From the NCBI RefSeq assembly GCF_002946355.1, contig NZ_PKOZ01000006.1, forward strand, positions 62,001 through 126,000: a DNA stretch of 64,000 bases. The letters are read 5' to 3'. Position 1 is the stretch's first letter. Each line of letters starts with the position of its first letter. This stretch comes from Pradoshia eiseniae. Its GTDB lineage: Bacteria; Bacillota; Bacilli; Bacillales; Pradoshiaceae. The notes under the pieces are model-generated. The model was not told where the DNA came from and ran no database searches. It saw only the letters and a list, made by a program, of their open reading frames with translations. Below, one piece after another: positions 9,241-18,282 of the stretch. The translations under genes and the position numbers were made by a program.

Positions 9241-10437
9241 CTATAATCCGCTTATCCCTTCACTCTGTTCGGGGATTGCCTGTCCTTTTTTATATACAGC
9301 ATCATATCTCGTCTTCATGGACACATTAACCAATAATCCCACTGACAAAAACAGCTGTATCATGGAAGAGCCTCCATAACTGATAAACGGAAGAGTAACA
9401 CCTGTAATCGGGATTAAACCAGTGATTCCCCCTAAGTTAATCATAGTCTGGATGCCAATCATACTGGAAATTCCTGCTGCAAGCATACTTCCAAACGGGT
9501 CATTAGATTTAATAGCTGTTCGGATTCCCTTAAGCACAATAGTCCCAAGACAGATAATAACGAAGGCAACGCCTATCAAGCCCAGTTCTTCAGAGATGAC
9601 AGCCATAATAAAGTCTGTATGAGGTTCTGGCAAATACCCATATTTCTGCGTGCTCTGGCCAAAGCCAACACCTGTTAGGCCTCCGTTTCCAATAGCCACA
9701 TATGAGTTGACAAGCTGATATCCTTCATATTTCTCAGTGGAGAACGGATCAAGAAAACCGGTAAACCTTTCGAGACGCTTCTCCGTAAAAATCTTATCTT
9801 TATTCATTATAATCACAGGGATTGCAATCAATATCGTACCAACTAAGATTGAAAGCAGCTTCGCGAAACTCTTCCAATTCATTCCCGAACAAATGATGAT
9901 AGTACAAGCGACCAAAAAGATAATCATCGCCGTTCCAATATCCGGCTGCAGGACAATCAATCCACAGACAATCAGCAAATAAAATAACGGCGGAATAACC
10001 CCTTTATTAAAAACATTTATGTATTCCTGCTTTTTGGAATAGACAGCAGATAAGTAAATAATAACCCCTAGCTTTACAAACTCAGACGGCTGAATGCTCC
10101 CAAGCGCGCCAAGCTTAAACCAGCTCTCCGCATTCCCGGCTGTATGTCCAAAGAATTGCAGGGCAAACAATCCAAAAACGGAACCGATAACAAGCGGAAC
10201 CAAAACCTTATTTGATTTATACAGCGGGTAAGGTATGATTGCCATAATCGTAAATAAAATGAGCCCGATGATTAAATGCCGGATTTGCTTTTCATAGAAA
10301 AAATCACTCGGCAAGTCCCATCTGGCTACAGCTGTGACCATACTTGAGCTGTATACCATGACGAGCCCAAAAATGCTCAAAACGAGAATGACGGCAATCA
10401 GCGTATAATCATACGATTTTACTATTCTTTTTAACAT
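9241..10437 (-). CDS. ftsW: Cell division lipid II polymerase, SEDS family
   Basis: SEDS-family membrane glycosyltransferase that polymerises lipid II into septal peptidoglycan together with a class B penicillin-binding protein. The 398-residue protein has about ten hydrophobic segments. Recognisable regions are FGLVMVYSSS near the N-terminus, GSIQPSEFVKLG, LQPDIGTAMI, and the late PITGVTLPFISYGGSSM. The ATG at 10435-10437 with an AAGGATG site is preferred over an opening three codons earlier. It stands between ylaN and pyc, as in B. subtilis, which favours FtsW rather than the paralogue RodA. RodA remains the alternative on sequence alone. Confidence 0.92.
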   Translation of the reverse strand: MLKRIVKSYDYTLIAVILVLSIFGLVMVYSSSMVTAVARWDLPSDFFYEKQIRHLIIGLILFTIMAIIPYPLYKSNKVLVPLVIGSVFGLFALQFFGHTAGNAESWFKLGALGSIQPSEFVKLGVIIYLSAVYSKKQEYINVFNKGVIPPLFYLLIVCGLIVLQPDIGTAMIIFLVACTIIICSGMNWKSFAKLLSILVGTILIAIPVIIMNKDKIFTEKRLERFTGFLDPFSTEKYEGYQLVNSYVAIGNGGLTGVGFGQSTQKYGYLPEPHTDFIMAVISEELGLIGVAFVIICLGTIVLKGIRTAIKSNDPFGSMLAAGISSMIGIQTMINLGGITGLIPITGVTLPFISYGGSSMIQLFLSVGLLVNVSMKTRYDAVYKKGQAIPEQSEGISGL

Positions 10438-10490
10438 GAATATCATCCTTGCTCTAATTCGTTTTGATGAATGTGATGTATGTATAAAAC

Positions 10491-10527
10491 AAAAAACTCA
10501 AACAACAACCGTATCGTTTGAGTTTTG
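10491..10527 (-). terminator. Terminator after ylaN
   Basis: The minus strand carries AAAACTCAAAC and GTTTGAGTTTT around a 12-base loop, followed by a T-rich tract. It separates ylaN from ftsW. Confidence 0.8.
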
Positions 10528-10535
10528 ACCCTTAC

Positions 10536-10817
10536 TTATTTTCTCATGGAAGCGTCATGAAGAGCGGATAATTCCTTCTCCAGAAACTCTAGCAAACCTT
10601 TACCGTCCTGTTCCTCTATTAACCCCAATCTGACAGCAAAGTCAATCTCTCTGGATAAGCCAAACATTTGTGTATCCAAAACTTCTTCATACAAAGGACA
10701 TTGAGGCATAGTCAAATTATCCATTTGAACTTTAATAAGTTTAAATATTTTATCAGCATCGGCCTTTAATAATGCATAGGCCTTTTCTTGATGATTGACA
10801 AGGATATCAGATGTCAA
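10536..10817 (-). CDS. ylaN: YlaN family iron-related protein (UPF0358)
   Basis: A 93-residue soluble protein that closely matches what I remember of B. subtilis YlaN, especially the block [20 protein letters not shown] followed by [20 protein letters not shown]. YlaN proteins are conserved in Firmicutes and have been tied to iron homeostasis and Fe-S cluster supply, with reports of binding to Fur; the mechanism is not visible in the sequence. Translation starts at TTG (10815-10817), with GGGGGG eight bases upstream. It is divergent from ylaL, and its transcript ends at a hairpin before ftsW. Confidence 0.93.
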   Translation of the reverse strand: MTSDILVNHQEKAYALLKADADKIFKLIKVQMDNLTMPQCPLYEEVLDTQMFGLSREIDFAVRLGLIEEQDGKGLLEFLEKELSALHDASMRK

Positions 10818-11009
10818 TGTACAATCCCCCCATTATGGCCCAATGAACCAATCTATTATAAAATTTTACCCTTAAAAGCCCAAAAATGCAAGGACACCGA
10901 GGCAGACAATTGCTCATTTATGTAAAAAAATTAGAAAAGAATGAAGACGCGTATTACTGTACAACATTTTATTGTAATTATAAGATTAGAAGGAAAAGGA
11001 GTGAGTGAG

Positions 11010-11516
11010 ATGGCAGAAATCATTCAGATTAAGGGAAATGTTAAATATCCAATTTATATTGATACAGGTGTGTGGATTTTTGATGACAGGAAATTCAATA
11101 TAGAAGATTGGCATCCTGAGAAAAGCGCACAAGAAGACAGCGAGCATGAGAATTACTTGAAATCCGTTTCTTCCCAATGGGATACAGAAATTATTGAGGG
11201 ATCGTCACCTCCGCCTGCAGAAAAACCTGCGAGAAAAACAAAAAAGCAAGAATTGCTTGAAGGGAATTTTGTCATCGCTTTCAAGCCATTCATCTTGAAT
11301 ACTGAGCCTATGCCTGATGCAAGCCGTGTCATCATACATACAATTGATGAGGAACTGGAGTTTTCCTTAGAAGAAACTCTTGCCTTCATCGCCGGGTTCT
11401 CCTTAAATGGCAAACCGCTATCAGAAGAAACAGGCGGCCCTCTTTACCTCTATAAAGGTGATGGGTCAAATCGTGATAAACCGATAAAGTATGTAACAGG
11501 CATTACAATCGTATAA
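11010..11516 (+). CDS. ylaL: YlaL-like conserved hypothetical protein
   Basis: A 168-residue soluble protein of unknown function. It begins MAEIIQIKGNVKYPIYIDTG and contains a charged, low-complexity middle (about 45-85, including PPPAEKPARKTKKQE) between two folded-looking parts. The name rests on position next to ylaN and phoH/ylaK and on recall of the N-terminus. The ATG at 11010 has AAGGAG upstream; the frame opens 23 codons earlier without a ribosome site. No signal peptide or membrane segment is visible. A terminator-like hairpin and then a repeat element follow it. Confidence 0.7.
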   Translation: MAEIIQIKGNVKYPIYIDTGVWIFDDRKFNIEDWHPEKSAQEDSEHENYLKSVSSQWDTEIIEGSSPPPAEKPARKTKKQELLEGNFVIAFKPFILNTEPMPDASRVIIHTIDEELEFSLEETLAFIAGFSLNGKPLSEETGGPLYLYKGDGSNRDKPIKYVTGITIV

Positions 11517-11520
11517 AGGT

Positions 11521-11902
11521 CAGTGGCTGGGACATAAGTATTTTAGTCAAGGATAAACCCGAACTATTAGGTGATATTTTAATCAATATTACGCCTATTA
11601 GTTCAGGGTTTTATTTGTTTTCTATAGATTTGTTCATTCTGCATACTATTATGAATAACTAGTGGAATTTCGCTGCGGCTACCCGACTCCTGTGGATCGC
11701 CAAGGAAAGGCTGAGACCCCCGCAGGCGTAGCCGAGAGGAGGCTCTGCTTCCTCCCCGCGTAAAGCAAAGCAAGTGGACGAAAGCGCAATAGAACGAACC
11801 TGCTTTTTACCGTAATACATTAATAAGAGAAACAAAGTCTATTATGATTTATTGAGATATTGTTCGTCTTTTAGGGTTGTATAAGTTATGTCCCAGACCT
11901 CT
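11521..11902. repeat. Intergenic repeat element, copy A
   Basis: A 380-base non-coding element fills the ylaL-ylaK gap. Its ends carry an 11-base perfect inverted repeat, CTGGGACATAA (11527-11537) and TTATGTCCCAG (11886-11896). The GC-rich core (about 11661-11780) contains a CCACAGGAGTC-type box and a GAGCCTCCTC-type box when read on the minus strand. The same boxes occur in the same order in the element at 21239-21417, so the two look like diverged members of one family. No open reading frame is convincing. The nature (MITE-like or structured RNA repeat) is open. Confidence 0.75.
11555..11616 (+). terminator. Terminator-like hairpin after ylaL, within repeat copy A
   Basis: AAACCCGAACTA pairs with TAGTTCAGGGTTT, with further TAGG/CCTA pairing inside, and is followed by a TTTTATTTGTTTT tract. 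It would end the ylaL transcript while being part of the repeat element. Confidence 0.65.
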
Positions 11903-11928
11903 CTTTAACTAACCGCCAAGTTTCCAGC

Positions 11929-13257
11929 TCACAACAAGTCTGCAGCAAGCTGAGCCAGTTCTGAACGCTCCCCTTTCACAAGGTTCACATGGCCGGCTAT
12001 CGGTTCATCCTTGAACTTCTCAAGCACATAAGTCAATCCATTATTCCCTTCATCTAAATAAGGATGGTCAATTTGAGCCGGATCACCAAGCAGGATGATT
12101 TTACTGCGCTCACCTACCCTCGTAAGAATCGTTTTCACCTCATGCTTCGTTAAGTTTTGAGCTTCATCCATGATAATGAAGCTGTCTGGCAAGCTTCTGC
12201 CGCGGATATAAGTCAATGCTTCCACCTCGATTGAATGGATACCCGCAAGAATGGAATCAAGCTCACCCGGTTTCTTCGTGTTGAACAAATACTCTAGATT
12301 ATCATAAATAGGCTGCATCCATGGCCTTAGCTTTTCTTCCTTTTCTCCCGGCAAAAAGCCCAAATCCTTTCCCATTGGCACTATAGGCCTTGAGACAAGA
12401 AGCTTATTATATTCACCTAAATCTTCCGTTTGCAAAAGCCCGGCTGCAAGTGCAAGCAAGGTTTTCCCCGTCCCTGCCTTGCCAGTCAGCGTCACAAGCT
12501 GGATATCCTTGCGAAGAAGGAGTTCAAATGCCATATGCTGCTGGGCATTACGCGGCTTAACCCCCCATATCTGTTCGTGATTATACCTTTGCTTTACGAG
12601 CTTGCCCCTCTCTCGCACAATCCCAATAGCAGACAGGGAAGGTACTTCATGATTTTTCATAATCATGAACTGATTAGGGTATACCATGTCTCCAATCGAT
12701 GTATCCTTTAGAAGTAATTCCCCTGCAGAATAAAATTGATTAATAGCCTCCCGCTCCACATAGACTTCTTTAAAACCTGCATATAGCTGATTGACCGTCA
12801 CAACCCGATCACTTAAGAAATCTTCAGCAATTAATCCGATGACATCTGCCTTTACTCTCATTAAAATATCCTTAGAGACCAATATAACAGCCTTGCCATC
12901 CTTTTTTGTCTCCTCTTCCAAAGAGAGGTTTTTGGCGACTGCCAATATTCTGTTATCATTGGATTTCTCCAAAAAGTAGTCCGCAACATTTTGAATGGAA
13001 CGATGGTTCAGTTCTATTTTTAGATTCCCCCCGTTGCGCAGAGGGATTTTCTCATGTAACTTTCCGGTAGTTCGAAGCTGGTCGATGAGCCTTGATACAT
13101 AACGGGCATTCTTTCCCACTTCATCCATATTTCTTTTCTTTGAATCCAATTCCTCTAACACAACCGCCGGAATAACCACGTCATTATCAGAGAATGAATA
13201 AATCGACATTGGATCTTGCAGCAGTACATTTGTATCCAGAACATAGATTTTGCTCAA
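11929..13257 (-). CDS. ylaK: PhoH family protein with N-terminal PIN domain
   Basis: A 442-residue protein joining a PIN-type ribonuclease domain (about 1-140; DTNVLLQDP carries a metal-binding Asp) to a PhoH ATPase/helicase domain (about 220-440). The latter shows Walker A GKAGTGKTLLALA and a Walker-B-like IIMDEAQNL. PIN-PhoH proteins (PhoH2 type) are associated with RNA unwinding and cleavage; the physiological substrate here is unknown. The position in the yla cluster matches B. subtilis ylaK. The start at 13255-13257 has GGAGGATATAG upstream. Domain identity is secure, the cellular role is not. Confidence 0.9.
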   Translation of the reverse strand: MSKIYVLDTNVLLQDPMSIYSFSDNDVVIPAVVLEELDSKKRNMDEVGKNARYVSRLIDQLRTTGKLHEKIPLRNGGNLKIELNHRSIQNVADYFLEKSNDNRILAVAKNLSLEEETKKDGKAVILVSKDILMRVKADVIGLIAEDFLSDRVVTVNQLYAGFKEVYVEREAINQFYSAGELLLKDTSIGDMVYPNQFMIMKNHEVPSLSAIGIVRERGKLVKQRYNHEQIWGVKPRNAQQHMAFELLLRKDIQLVTLTGKAGTGKTLLALAAGLLQTEDLGEYNKLLVSRPIVPMGKDLGFLPGEKEEKLRPWMQPIYDNLEYLFNTKKPGELDSILAGIHSIEVEALTYIRGRSLPDSFIIMDEAQNLTKHEVKTILTRVGERSKIILLGDPAQIDHPYLDEGNNGLTYVLEKFKDEPIAGHVNLVKGERSELAQLAADLL

Positions 13258-13491
13258 ACTATATCCTCCTGTCCCCAGTAGATTATCCAGCCATGATTTA
13301 AACTTCTATACCAATTTATGTTCGGGACAAACTCCATGCTCAACTATATGAGCCTTAATTCAAAAAAAGAAGGCCATAACAAAAAATACACTATGCGTTA
13401 TTTGTCTTCCTTTTAAAAAAATCGGAGCCTATCTACAAGTCCAGGCAAAAATGGTATACTTAAGAAAGAGGAAATCGATTGGGGTGTTATC

Positions 13492-13692
13492 ATGAGAGTG
13501 AAATGTGTCATTTGCGATAAAATTGAATCCATCGAGGACGAAACATTAATGGCCAAGAGGCTTCGCAACCGTCCCATTCATACATATATGTGCAAGGATT
13601 GCAACGAGCGGATTAAGGAACGGACAAACGCCAGAATCGAAACCGGAAATTTCCGCCTGTATCGCGCCGCCGAAAACGAGGATAATTGGTAA
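13492..13692 (+). CDS. ylaI: YlaI-like small zinc-finger protein (DUF2197 type)
   Basis: A 66-residue protein with two CxxC pairs, CVICDK near the start and CKDCNE around residue 35, spaced as in a zinc ribbon. The C-terminal half is basic and rich in Arg. It resembles B. subtilis YlaI and has the same neighbours. Function is unknown; metal binding is an inference from the cysteine spacing. A strong terminator follows. Confidence 0.85.
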   Translation: MRVKCVICDKIESIEDETLMAKRLRNRPIHTYMCKDCNERIKERTNARIETGNFRLYRAAENEDNW

Positions 13693-13712
13693 ACGAATGA
13701 TATTTTCGATAA

Positions 13713-13755
13713 AAACAGGAAAACCATCAAAAACGATTGGTCTTCCTGTTTTTTT
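13713..13755 (+). terminator. Terminator after ylaI
   Basis: AAACAGGAAAACC pairs with GGTCTTCCTGTTT, followed by seven T. It ends the single-gene ylaI transcript. Confidence 0.88.
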
Positions 13756-13965
13756 ATGTATATCTCGTTATACTTCCGCTATTTCTCGATATAATCTTTC
13801 CTTAAACGAGATGAGTCAACCCCAGGCGAAAGATTAATCCTATTCATTAGAATTGATTCAAATGGACTTTAATATACTCCTTAGTCGTAGGAATAAAGGT
13901 ATTTTACCCAGCATTTAGCGGAGCAAATCCAGCAATCCAGCAAGGAACTTGGAAAGGAAAAACAG
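13756..13965. other. Intergenic stretch without recognised gene
   Basis: Part of a 333-base gap between ylaI and the gene at 14027. Apart from the flanking terminators I see no open frame with a ribosome site and no clear promoter or structured RNA. Confidence 0.5.
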
Positions 13966-14000
13966 ATAAAAAATAGCTGCCGATTAAATCGACAGCTAAC
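13966..14000 (-). terminator. Terminator of the typA-ylaH operon
   Basis: On the minus strand AGCTGTCGAT and ATCGGCAGCT form a stem around TTA, followed by TATTTTTTATC. Confidence 0.85.
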
Positions 14001-14026
14001 TAAAGAAATGAATATATTCAACTATA

Positions 14027-14317
14027 TTATTCTGATGGAAATTGCTTATATCTCTCCGGATGGCTAAGGACCTGTTTAAGCATTATCTCAACCATTTCCT
14101 CGCGAAAGCGTAGTTCATCAGCATTTCCATCCTTTGTGAAGACGACCGTATACCAGCCATCCTTTTTCTCATAGGAATAACGGTCAACCCCGTGATCAGC
14201 CTCTAATGTTTGTTCAAACAAATGAACGGTATCACGGGCTGCCGTGTCTTCAGGCCGAGCATCATAAACAATTCGTATGGTTAGCCAGTTATAGACTGCA
14301 TCCATAAGACTATTCAT
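14027..14317 (-). CDS. Hypothetical protein coupled to ylaH
   Basis: A 96-residue acidic, soluble protein that I do not recognise. Its ATG overlaps the ylaH stop codon (TGATG), so translation is probably coupled, and the operon terminator follows about 30 bases after its stop. No signal peptide, membrane segment or cysteine motif is visible. The middle (SYEKKDGWYTVVFTKDG) looks like a beta hairpin and the C-terminal third like a helix. The conserved operon position and coupling argue that it is a real gene; no function is proposed. An internal ATG at codon 5 is also possible as a start. Confidence 0.75.
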   Translation of the reverse strand: MNSLMDAVYNWLTIRIVYDARPEDTAARDTVHLFEQTLEADHGVDRYSYEKKDGWYTVVFTKDGNADELRFREEMVEIMLKQVLSHPERYKQFPSE

Positions 14318-14664
14318 CAGCTGGCGTCCCTTCCTTCTTCTCCAAATCCCTGTTTTGTATCCTTATGAAGGCGGTATTTATAAATAGCAAGGAATATCGC
14401 TGCTACCGCCAAGACCTCTGTCACCGGCAGGAACAAGGCCAGGAACGTCAGGAACGAGCAAGAAAAAGCCATAATGGCATAGACTATGATTGTTTTACCC
14501 CATGTAAGTTTCCTCGCAAAACCAAGCTTAAAAACTAAACCGCTAAGCAGAACAATGGTCAAGTATAAAGCCCACATTCCAATCTGTGTATACTCCGGGT
14601 CACCTACCCTGTATAACTCGGCAAAGAACGGCAAATTACTTGTAATATCCACTCGAAATAGCAC
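14317..14664 (-). CDS. ylaH: YlaH-like membrane protein
   Basis: A 115-residue protein with three hydrophobic segments (about 27-48, 58-75 and 78-92) and a charged C-terminal tail (KYRLHKDTKQGFGEEGRD). It lies immediately downstream of typA in the same direction, the place of ylaH in B. subtilis. The function is unknown. The 24-base spacing from typA and the overlap with the next gene make a three-gene transcript likely. Confidence 0.8.
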   Translation of the reverse strand: MLFRVDITSNLPFFAELYRVGDPEYTQIGMWALYLTIVLLSGLVFKLGFARKLTWGKTIIVYAIMAFSCSFLTFLALFLPVTEVLAVAAIFLAIYKYRLHKDTKQGFGEEGRDAS

Positions 14665-14687
14665 TCCCTCTCCCCAAAAGGTAATGA

Positions 14688-16526
14688 TTATTCAGCGAGT
14701 TTTTTCTTCTTAGCTGCCTTTTCACGTTCGTTCTTATCAAGGATTTTCTTACGCAGGCGGATGGATTCTGGAGTAACCTCACAGTATTCATCATCATTTA
14801 AATACTCAAGCGCCTCTTCCAGTGACATGATTCTTGGTTTCTTCATTGTCACGGTGTTATCCTTCGTAGCTGAACGCACGTTTGTTTGTTGTTTCGCACG
14901 AACAATATTAACAGTCAAATCATTCTCACGATTATGTTCTCCGACAATCATGCCCTCATAAATTTCCGTACCAGGCTCGACAAAAATCACGCCGCGGTCT
15001 TCAATTTGGATGATGCCGTATTGAGTTGCCTTTCCTGTTTCAATGGAAACAAGCACACCTTGTCTTCTTCCGCCAACTTGACCCGCTTGCATTGGCTGAT
15101 AGGAATCAAATGTATGGTTCAAGATTCCATATCCGCGTGTTAAAGTCAGGAATTCTGTTGTATAACCAATCAAACCGCGGGAAGGGACATTGAAGACAAG
15201 ACGAACTTGTCCGCTTCCATTGTTGATCATATCAAGCATTTCGCCTTTTCTTTCCCCAAGGGATTCCATGATAGCACCAGTGTACTCCTCTGGAATATCC
15301 ACTTGAACGCGCTCAACAGGCTCACATCTGACTCCATCGATATTACGGATAATAACCTCAGGCTTAGATACTTGAAGCTCATACCCTTCACGGCGCATAT
15401 TCTCAATCAAGATAGATAAGTGAAGTTCACCACGTCCGGATACGATCCATGCATCAGGTGAATCTGTTGGGTCTACACGCAAGCTGACGTCTGTTTGCAA
15501 TTGAGCCATCAAGCGTTCTTCAATTTTGCGGGAAGTTACCCATTTTCCTTCACGTCCTGCAAACGGGCTGTTATTAACGACAAATGTCATTTGCAGTGTA
15601 GGTTCATCGATACGAAGAACTGGAAGCGGATCTTGAACATCAACAGGGCAAACCGTTTCCCCTACGTTGATATCTTCCATACCGCTGACTGCTACTAAAT
15701 CACCAGGGAATGCTTCCTCTACTTCGACACGCTTCAACCCTTGGAAACCAAAGATTTTTGTTACGCGGAAGTTTTTCGCTGTGCCATCAAGCTTCATCAA
15801 AGATACTTGCTGACCAACTTTCATCGTTCCGCGGAACACACGGCCAATTCCGATTCTTCCTAAATAATCACTGTAATCAAGAAGGGCTACTTGGAATTGA
15901 AGTGGTTCTTCACGGTTATCGACTGGAGATGGAATGTTTTGAACGATTGATTCAAACAAGCATTCCATATTCTCTTCCTGATCAGCAGGATCTGGGCTTA
16001 ATGATGCAGTTCCATTAATACCTGAAGCATAGATGACAGGGAATTCCAATTGGTCTTCTGTCGCGTCAAGTTCGATGAATAAATCAATAACCTCATCGAC
16101 AACCTCCTCCGGTCTAGCAAAATCGCGGTCGATTTTATTAACGACAACGATTGGAGTCAATTTTTGCTCAAGCGCTTTTTTCAAAACAAATCGTGTTTGC
16201 GGCATGCAGCCTTCATAGGCATCCACGATTAAAAGTACACCGTCAACCATCTTCATGATACGCTCCACTTCTCCGCCGAAGTCAGCGTGTCCTGGTGTAT
16301 CCAAAATATTGATGCGCGTATCTTTATAGTTAACCGCCGTATTCTTCGCCAAAATGGTAATACCGCGTTCTCTTTCAAGATCATTTGAATCCATTGCTCT
16401 TTCAGCGACCTGCTCATTTGAACGGAATGTACCCGCTTGTTTTAACAACTGGTCAACCAATGTTGTTTTACCATGGTCAACGTGAGCGATAATCGCTATA
16501 TTCTTAATATCGTTTCTGTATTGCAA
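14688..16526 (-). CDS. typA: Translational GTPase TypA/BipA
   Basis: A 612-residue ribosome-associated GTPase of the EF-G family, involved in ribosome assembly and growth at low temperature or under stress. The G1 motif AHVDHGKTT, G3 DTPGHADFGGEV and G4 NKID are all visible in the first 140 residues. The EF-G-like domains III and V and the BipA-specific C-terminal domain follow, giving normal length. The start is a TTG at 16524-16526 with GGGAG about ten bases upstream. It leads a transcript with ylaH and a small hypothetical gene, ending at 13966-14000. Confidence 0.96.
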   Translation of the reverse strand: MQYRNDIKNIAIIAHVDHGKTTLVDQLLKQAGTFRSNEQVAERAMDSNDLERERGITILAKNTAVNYKDTRINILDTPGHADFGGEVERIMKMVDGVLLIVDAYEGCMPQTRFVLKKALEQKLTPIVVVNKIDRDFARPEEVVDEVIDLFIELDATEDQLEFPVIYASGINGTASLSPDPADQEENMECLFESIVQNIPSPVDNREEPLQFQVALLDYSDYLGRIGIGRVFRGTMKVGQQVSLMKLDGTAKNFRVTKIFGFQGLKRVEVEEAFPGDLVAVSGMEDINVGETVCPVDVQDPLPVLRIDEPTLQMTFVVNNSPFAGREGKWVTSRKIEERLMAQLQTDVSLRVDPTDSPDAWIVSGRGELHLSILIENMRREGYELQVSKPEVIIRNIDGVRCEPVERVQVDIPEEYTGAIMESLGERKGEMLDMINNGSGQVRLVFNVPSRGLIGYTTEFLTLTRGYGILNHTFDSYQPMQAGQVGGRRQGVLVSIETGKATQYGIIQIEDRGVIFVEPGTEIYEGMIVGEHNRENDLTVNIVRAKQQTNVRSATKDNTVTMKKPRIMSLEEALEYLNDDEYCEVTPESIRLRKKILDKNEREKAAKKKKLAE

Positions 16527-16646
16527 CCTATTTCAACTCCCAGTTTTTATGCATATTGTAACCAACCTTCCCATTATACCATACTGAAAGTAGAAAACCG
16601 CCAACATTTTGTGTACAATGATGAATAAGATTGGAGTGTGATACTT

Positions 16647-16823
16647 GTGAATATTAAAATTGTTTTCTTGGCATTATCCATATTAGCTGTAGTCAGTCTT
16701 TCAGGAATTGCCATTTCCATATCAACTGAAAGCATTCTCTTAAGCGTAGTAAGCTTAGTGGCTTTCATAGTCGTTATGGGAAGCGGTTTTACCCTCAAAA
16801 AGCGATGGAGAGAAAAACTTTAA
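16647..16823 (+). CDS. ylaF: YlaF-like small membrane protein (DUF5325 type)
   Basis: A 58-residue protein made of two hydrophobic segments (about 3-24 and 28-48) followed by a basic tail KKRWREKL, so probably a hairpin in the membrane with the tail inside. The position beside typA matches ylaF. The GTG at 16647 is chosen because GGAG lies ten bases upstream; the GTG three codons earlier is too close to that site. The function is unknown. Confidence 0.7.
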   Translation: MNIKIVFLALSILAVVSLSGIAISISTESILLSVVSLVAFIVVMGSGFTLKKRWREKL

Positions 16824-16898
16824 CAATAATTAGGCAATTCTCCCACATTTTATTTCTTTTTGCAACATAAATGCATTCCTGCACCAAAATAGAAGGAC

Positions 16899-16936
16899 GA
16901 AAAAGCCAGCAAAACTACCCTTGCTGGCTTTTTTTT
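16899..16936. terminator. Bidirectional terminator, ylaF / yktC
   Basis: AAAAGCCAGCAA and TTGCTGGCTTTT pair around a short loop, with eight T on the plus side and A-rich sequence on the other. It sits between convergent genes. Confidence 0.88.
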
Positions 16937-16949
16937 GCGTCTCATATAA

Positions 16950-17738
16950 TTAGGATAAATATCGTTCTATAATGGTCTGATGCAGCTTTGGAGCAGCTGC
17001 AATCAGCGAGCTTTTTTTCAAATAATGCACGGGGTTGCCTTGAAGATCTGTCACTTTTCCTCCAAGCTCCTCGATAATAATTGTCCCCCCAGCAAAATCC
17101 CAAGGAGCAAGACGCATGGAAATATAGGCATCCAGCCTCCCGGTCGCCACATAAATCAGTTCCAGAGCGGCTGAACCATAGGATCTACTCCCGCGTACCT
17201 CTCTTACAAGCTTAGCCGTGATGTTTTTGTCAATCTTCTTGTTATCTGTCAGCCATATCGCATTCAAACCGACAATCGATTCTTCAAGCGTTGCCTCTCT
17301 CATCGGCTCTATTCTCTTTTCATTCAAGAATGCACCTTCGCCTTTGATGCAATGATACAATTCATCATGAACCACATCGTAAATCAGCCCAATCCTGCCA
17401 ACCCCATTTTCCACGATGCCAATCGAGATGGCAAAATTCCTTTGCTGATGCACAAAGTTCATCGTCCCGTCTATCGGGTCTATGATCCAAACAATTCCAT
17501 TGAGCTCATCAAGATCATGGCCTGAGCCCTCCTCTCCAAGCACCTTATGGTCCGGGAAACGTTCGGCTATCCTCTCTATAAAAAAATGTTCGACATCTTT
17601 ATCCATATTGGTGACCAAATCATTCATGTTAGACTTCGTTTCAATATCCAAGATTGTTTCAAAGGATTGAATGATTCTCTGCCCAGCTTCTTTTATCCAT
17701 TGAACTGCTTGTACATGTATTTCTTCAATACCTGCCAT
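16950..17738 (-). CDS. yktC: Inositol monophosphatase family protein (SuhB/YktC-like)
   Basis: A 262-residue Mg2+-dependent phosphatase of the inositol monophosphatase/FBPase superfamily. The family signatures are visible: GEEGSG (first metal Glu), WIIDPIDGTMNFVH (catalytic Asp pair), and the C-terminal APWDFAGGTIIIEELGG. In the Bacillus context this is YktC; the true substrate may be myo-inositol phosphate or another sugar phosphate. The ATG at 17736-17738, with GAGGTG six bases upstream, is preferred over a start three codons earlier. It is followed by a terminator shared with ylaF. Confidence 0.92.
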   Translation of the reverse strand: MAGIEEIHVQAVQWIKEAGQRIIQSFETILDIETKSNMNDLVTNMDKDVEHFFIERIAERFPDHKVLGEEGSGHDLDELNGIVWIIDPIDGTMNFVHQQRNFAISIGIVENGVGRIGLIYDVVHDELYHCIKGEGAFLNEKRIEPMREATLEESIVGLNAIWLTDNKKIDKNITAKLVREVRGSRSYGSAALELIYVATGRLDAYISMRLAPWDFAGGTIIIEELGGKVTDLQGNPVHYLKKSSLIAAAPKLHQTIIERYLS

Positions 17739-17821
17739 TTCTCCCACCTCAAATCCTTAAAAATCTACACGAGTTATTATGTATATTATTTACAGTTTAA
17801 TCCCATTAATCAAAATAAACA

Positions 17822-17868
17822 AGAAAAGACAGACCATGTTAGACCAGCATGAAATCTGTCTTTTCTAT
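17822..17868. terminator. Terminator between ykzI and yktC
   Basis: GAAAAGACAGA and TCTGTCTTTTC form the stem and an inner CATG pairing is possible. On the minus strand it ends the ykzI transcript ahead of yktC. Confidence 0.8.
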
Positions 17869-17908
17869 TTCATCATTATCATAGATTTCGGAAAAGCCCT
17901 TATATTAA

Positions 17909-18106
17909 TTAAATCGCTTTTAGACGTACTAGTTCTTTTCTGATTCTTTCAAGTTTTTGTTTAGATTTTGTTTTTTGCATTTCGTTTTCCTGCTCCATTG
18001 CCTCAAATAACGTGGCCAGCTCATAATCCATTTCCATTCTGAGGACGGCTTTCCGATGTCTTTCAACTTCCGTTGCTTTCAAAGCATGATTGACTACTTG
18101 TTTCAT
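17909..18106 (-). CDS. ykzI: YkzI-like small coiled-coil protein
   Basis: A 65-residue, highly charged protein predicted to be almost entirely helical, with heptad-like spacing in ELATLFEAMEQENEMQKTK and the following RIRKELVRLKAI. The frame opens 32 codons further upstream, but the ATG at 18104-18106 with AAGGAGT just before it is clearly the better start. Its place between yktB and yktC matches ykzI of B. subtilis, which is the basis for the symbol. The function is unknown. Confidence 0.72.
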   Translation of the reverse strand: MKQVVNHALKATEVERHRKAVLRMEMDYELATLFEAMEQENEMQKTKSKQKLERIRKELVRLKAI

Positions 18107-18282
18107 AGAAATCCACTCCTTGATAAATATTGAAAATTCAGATATTAAATTGTGATTGATATATAGTATGTCTTCCTTCATACATTTGCAACCAAAATAC
18201 ACATATGCCTATCAGTTTAGGCATAATCCTATTTCTCAATAGTATTAGTGTGATAAAATAGTTGAGAATAGGAGGGAATCAA

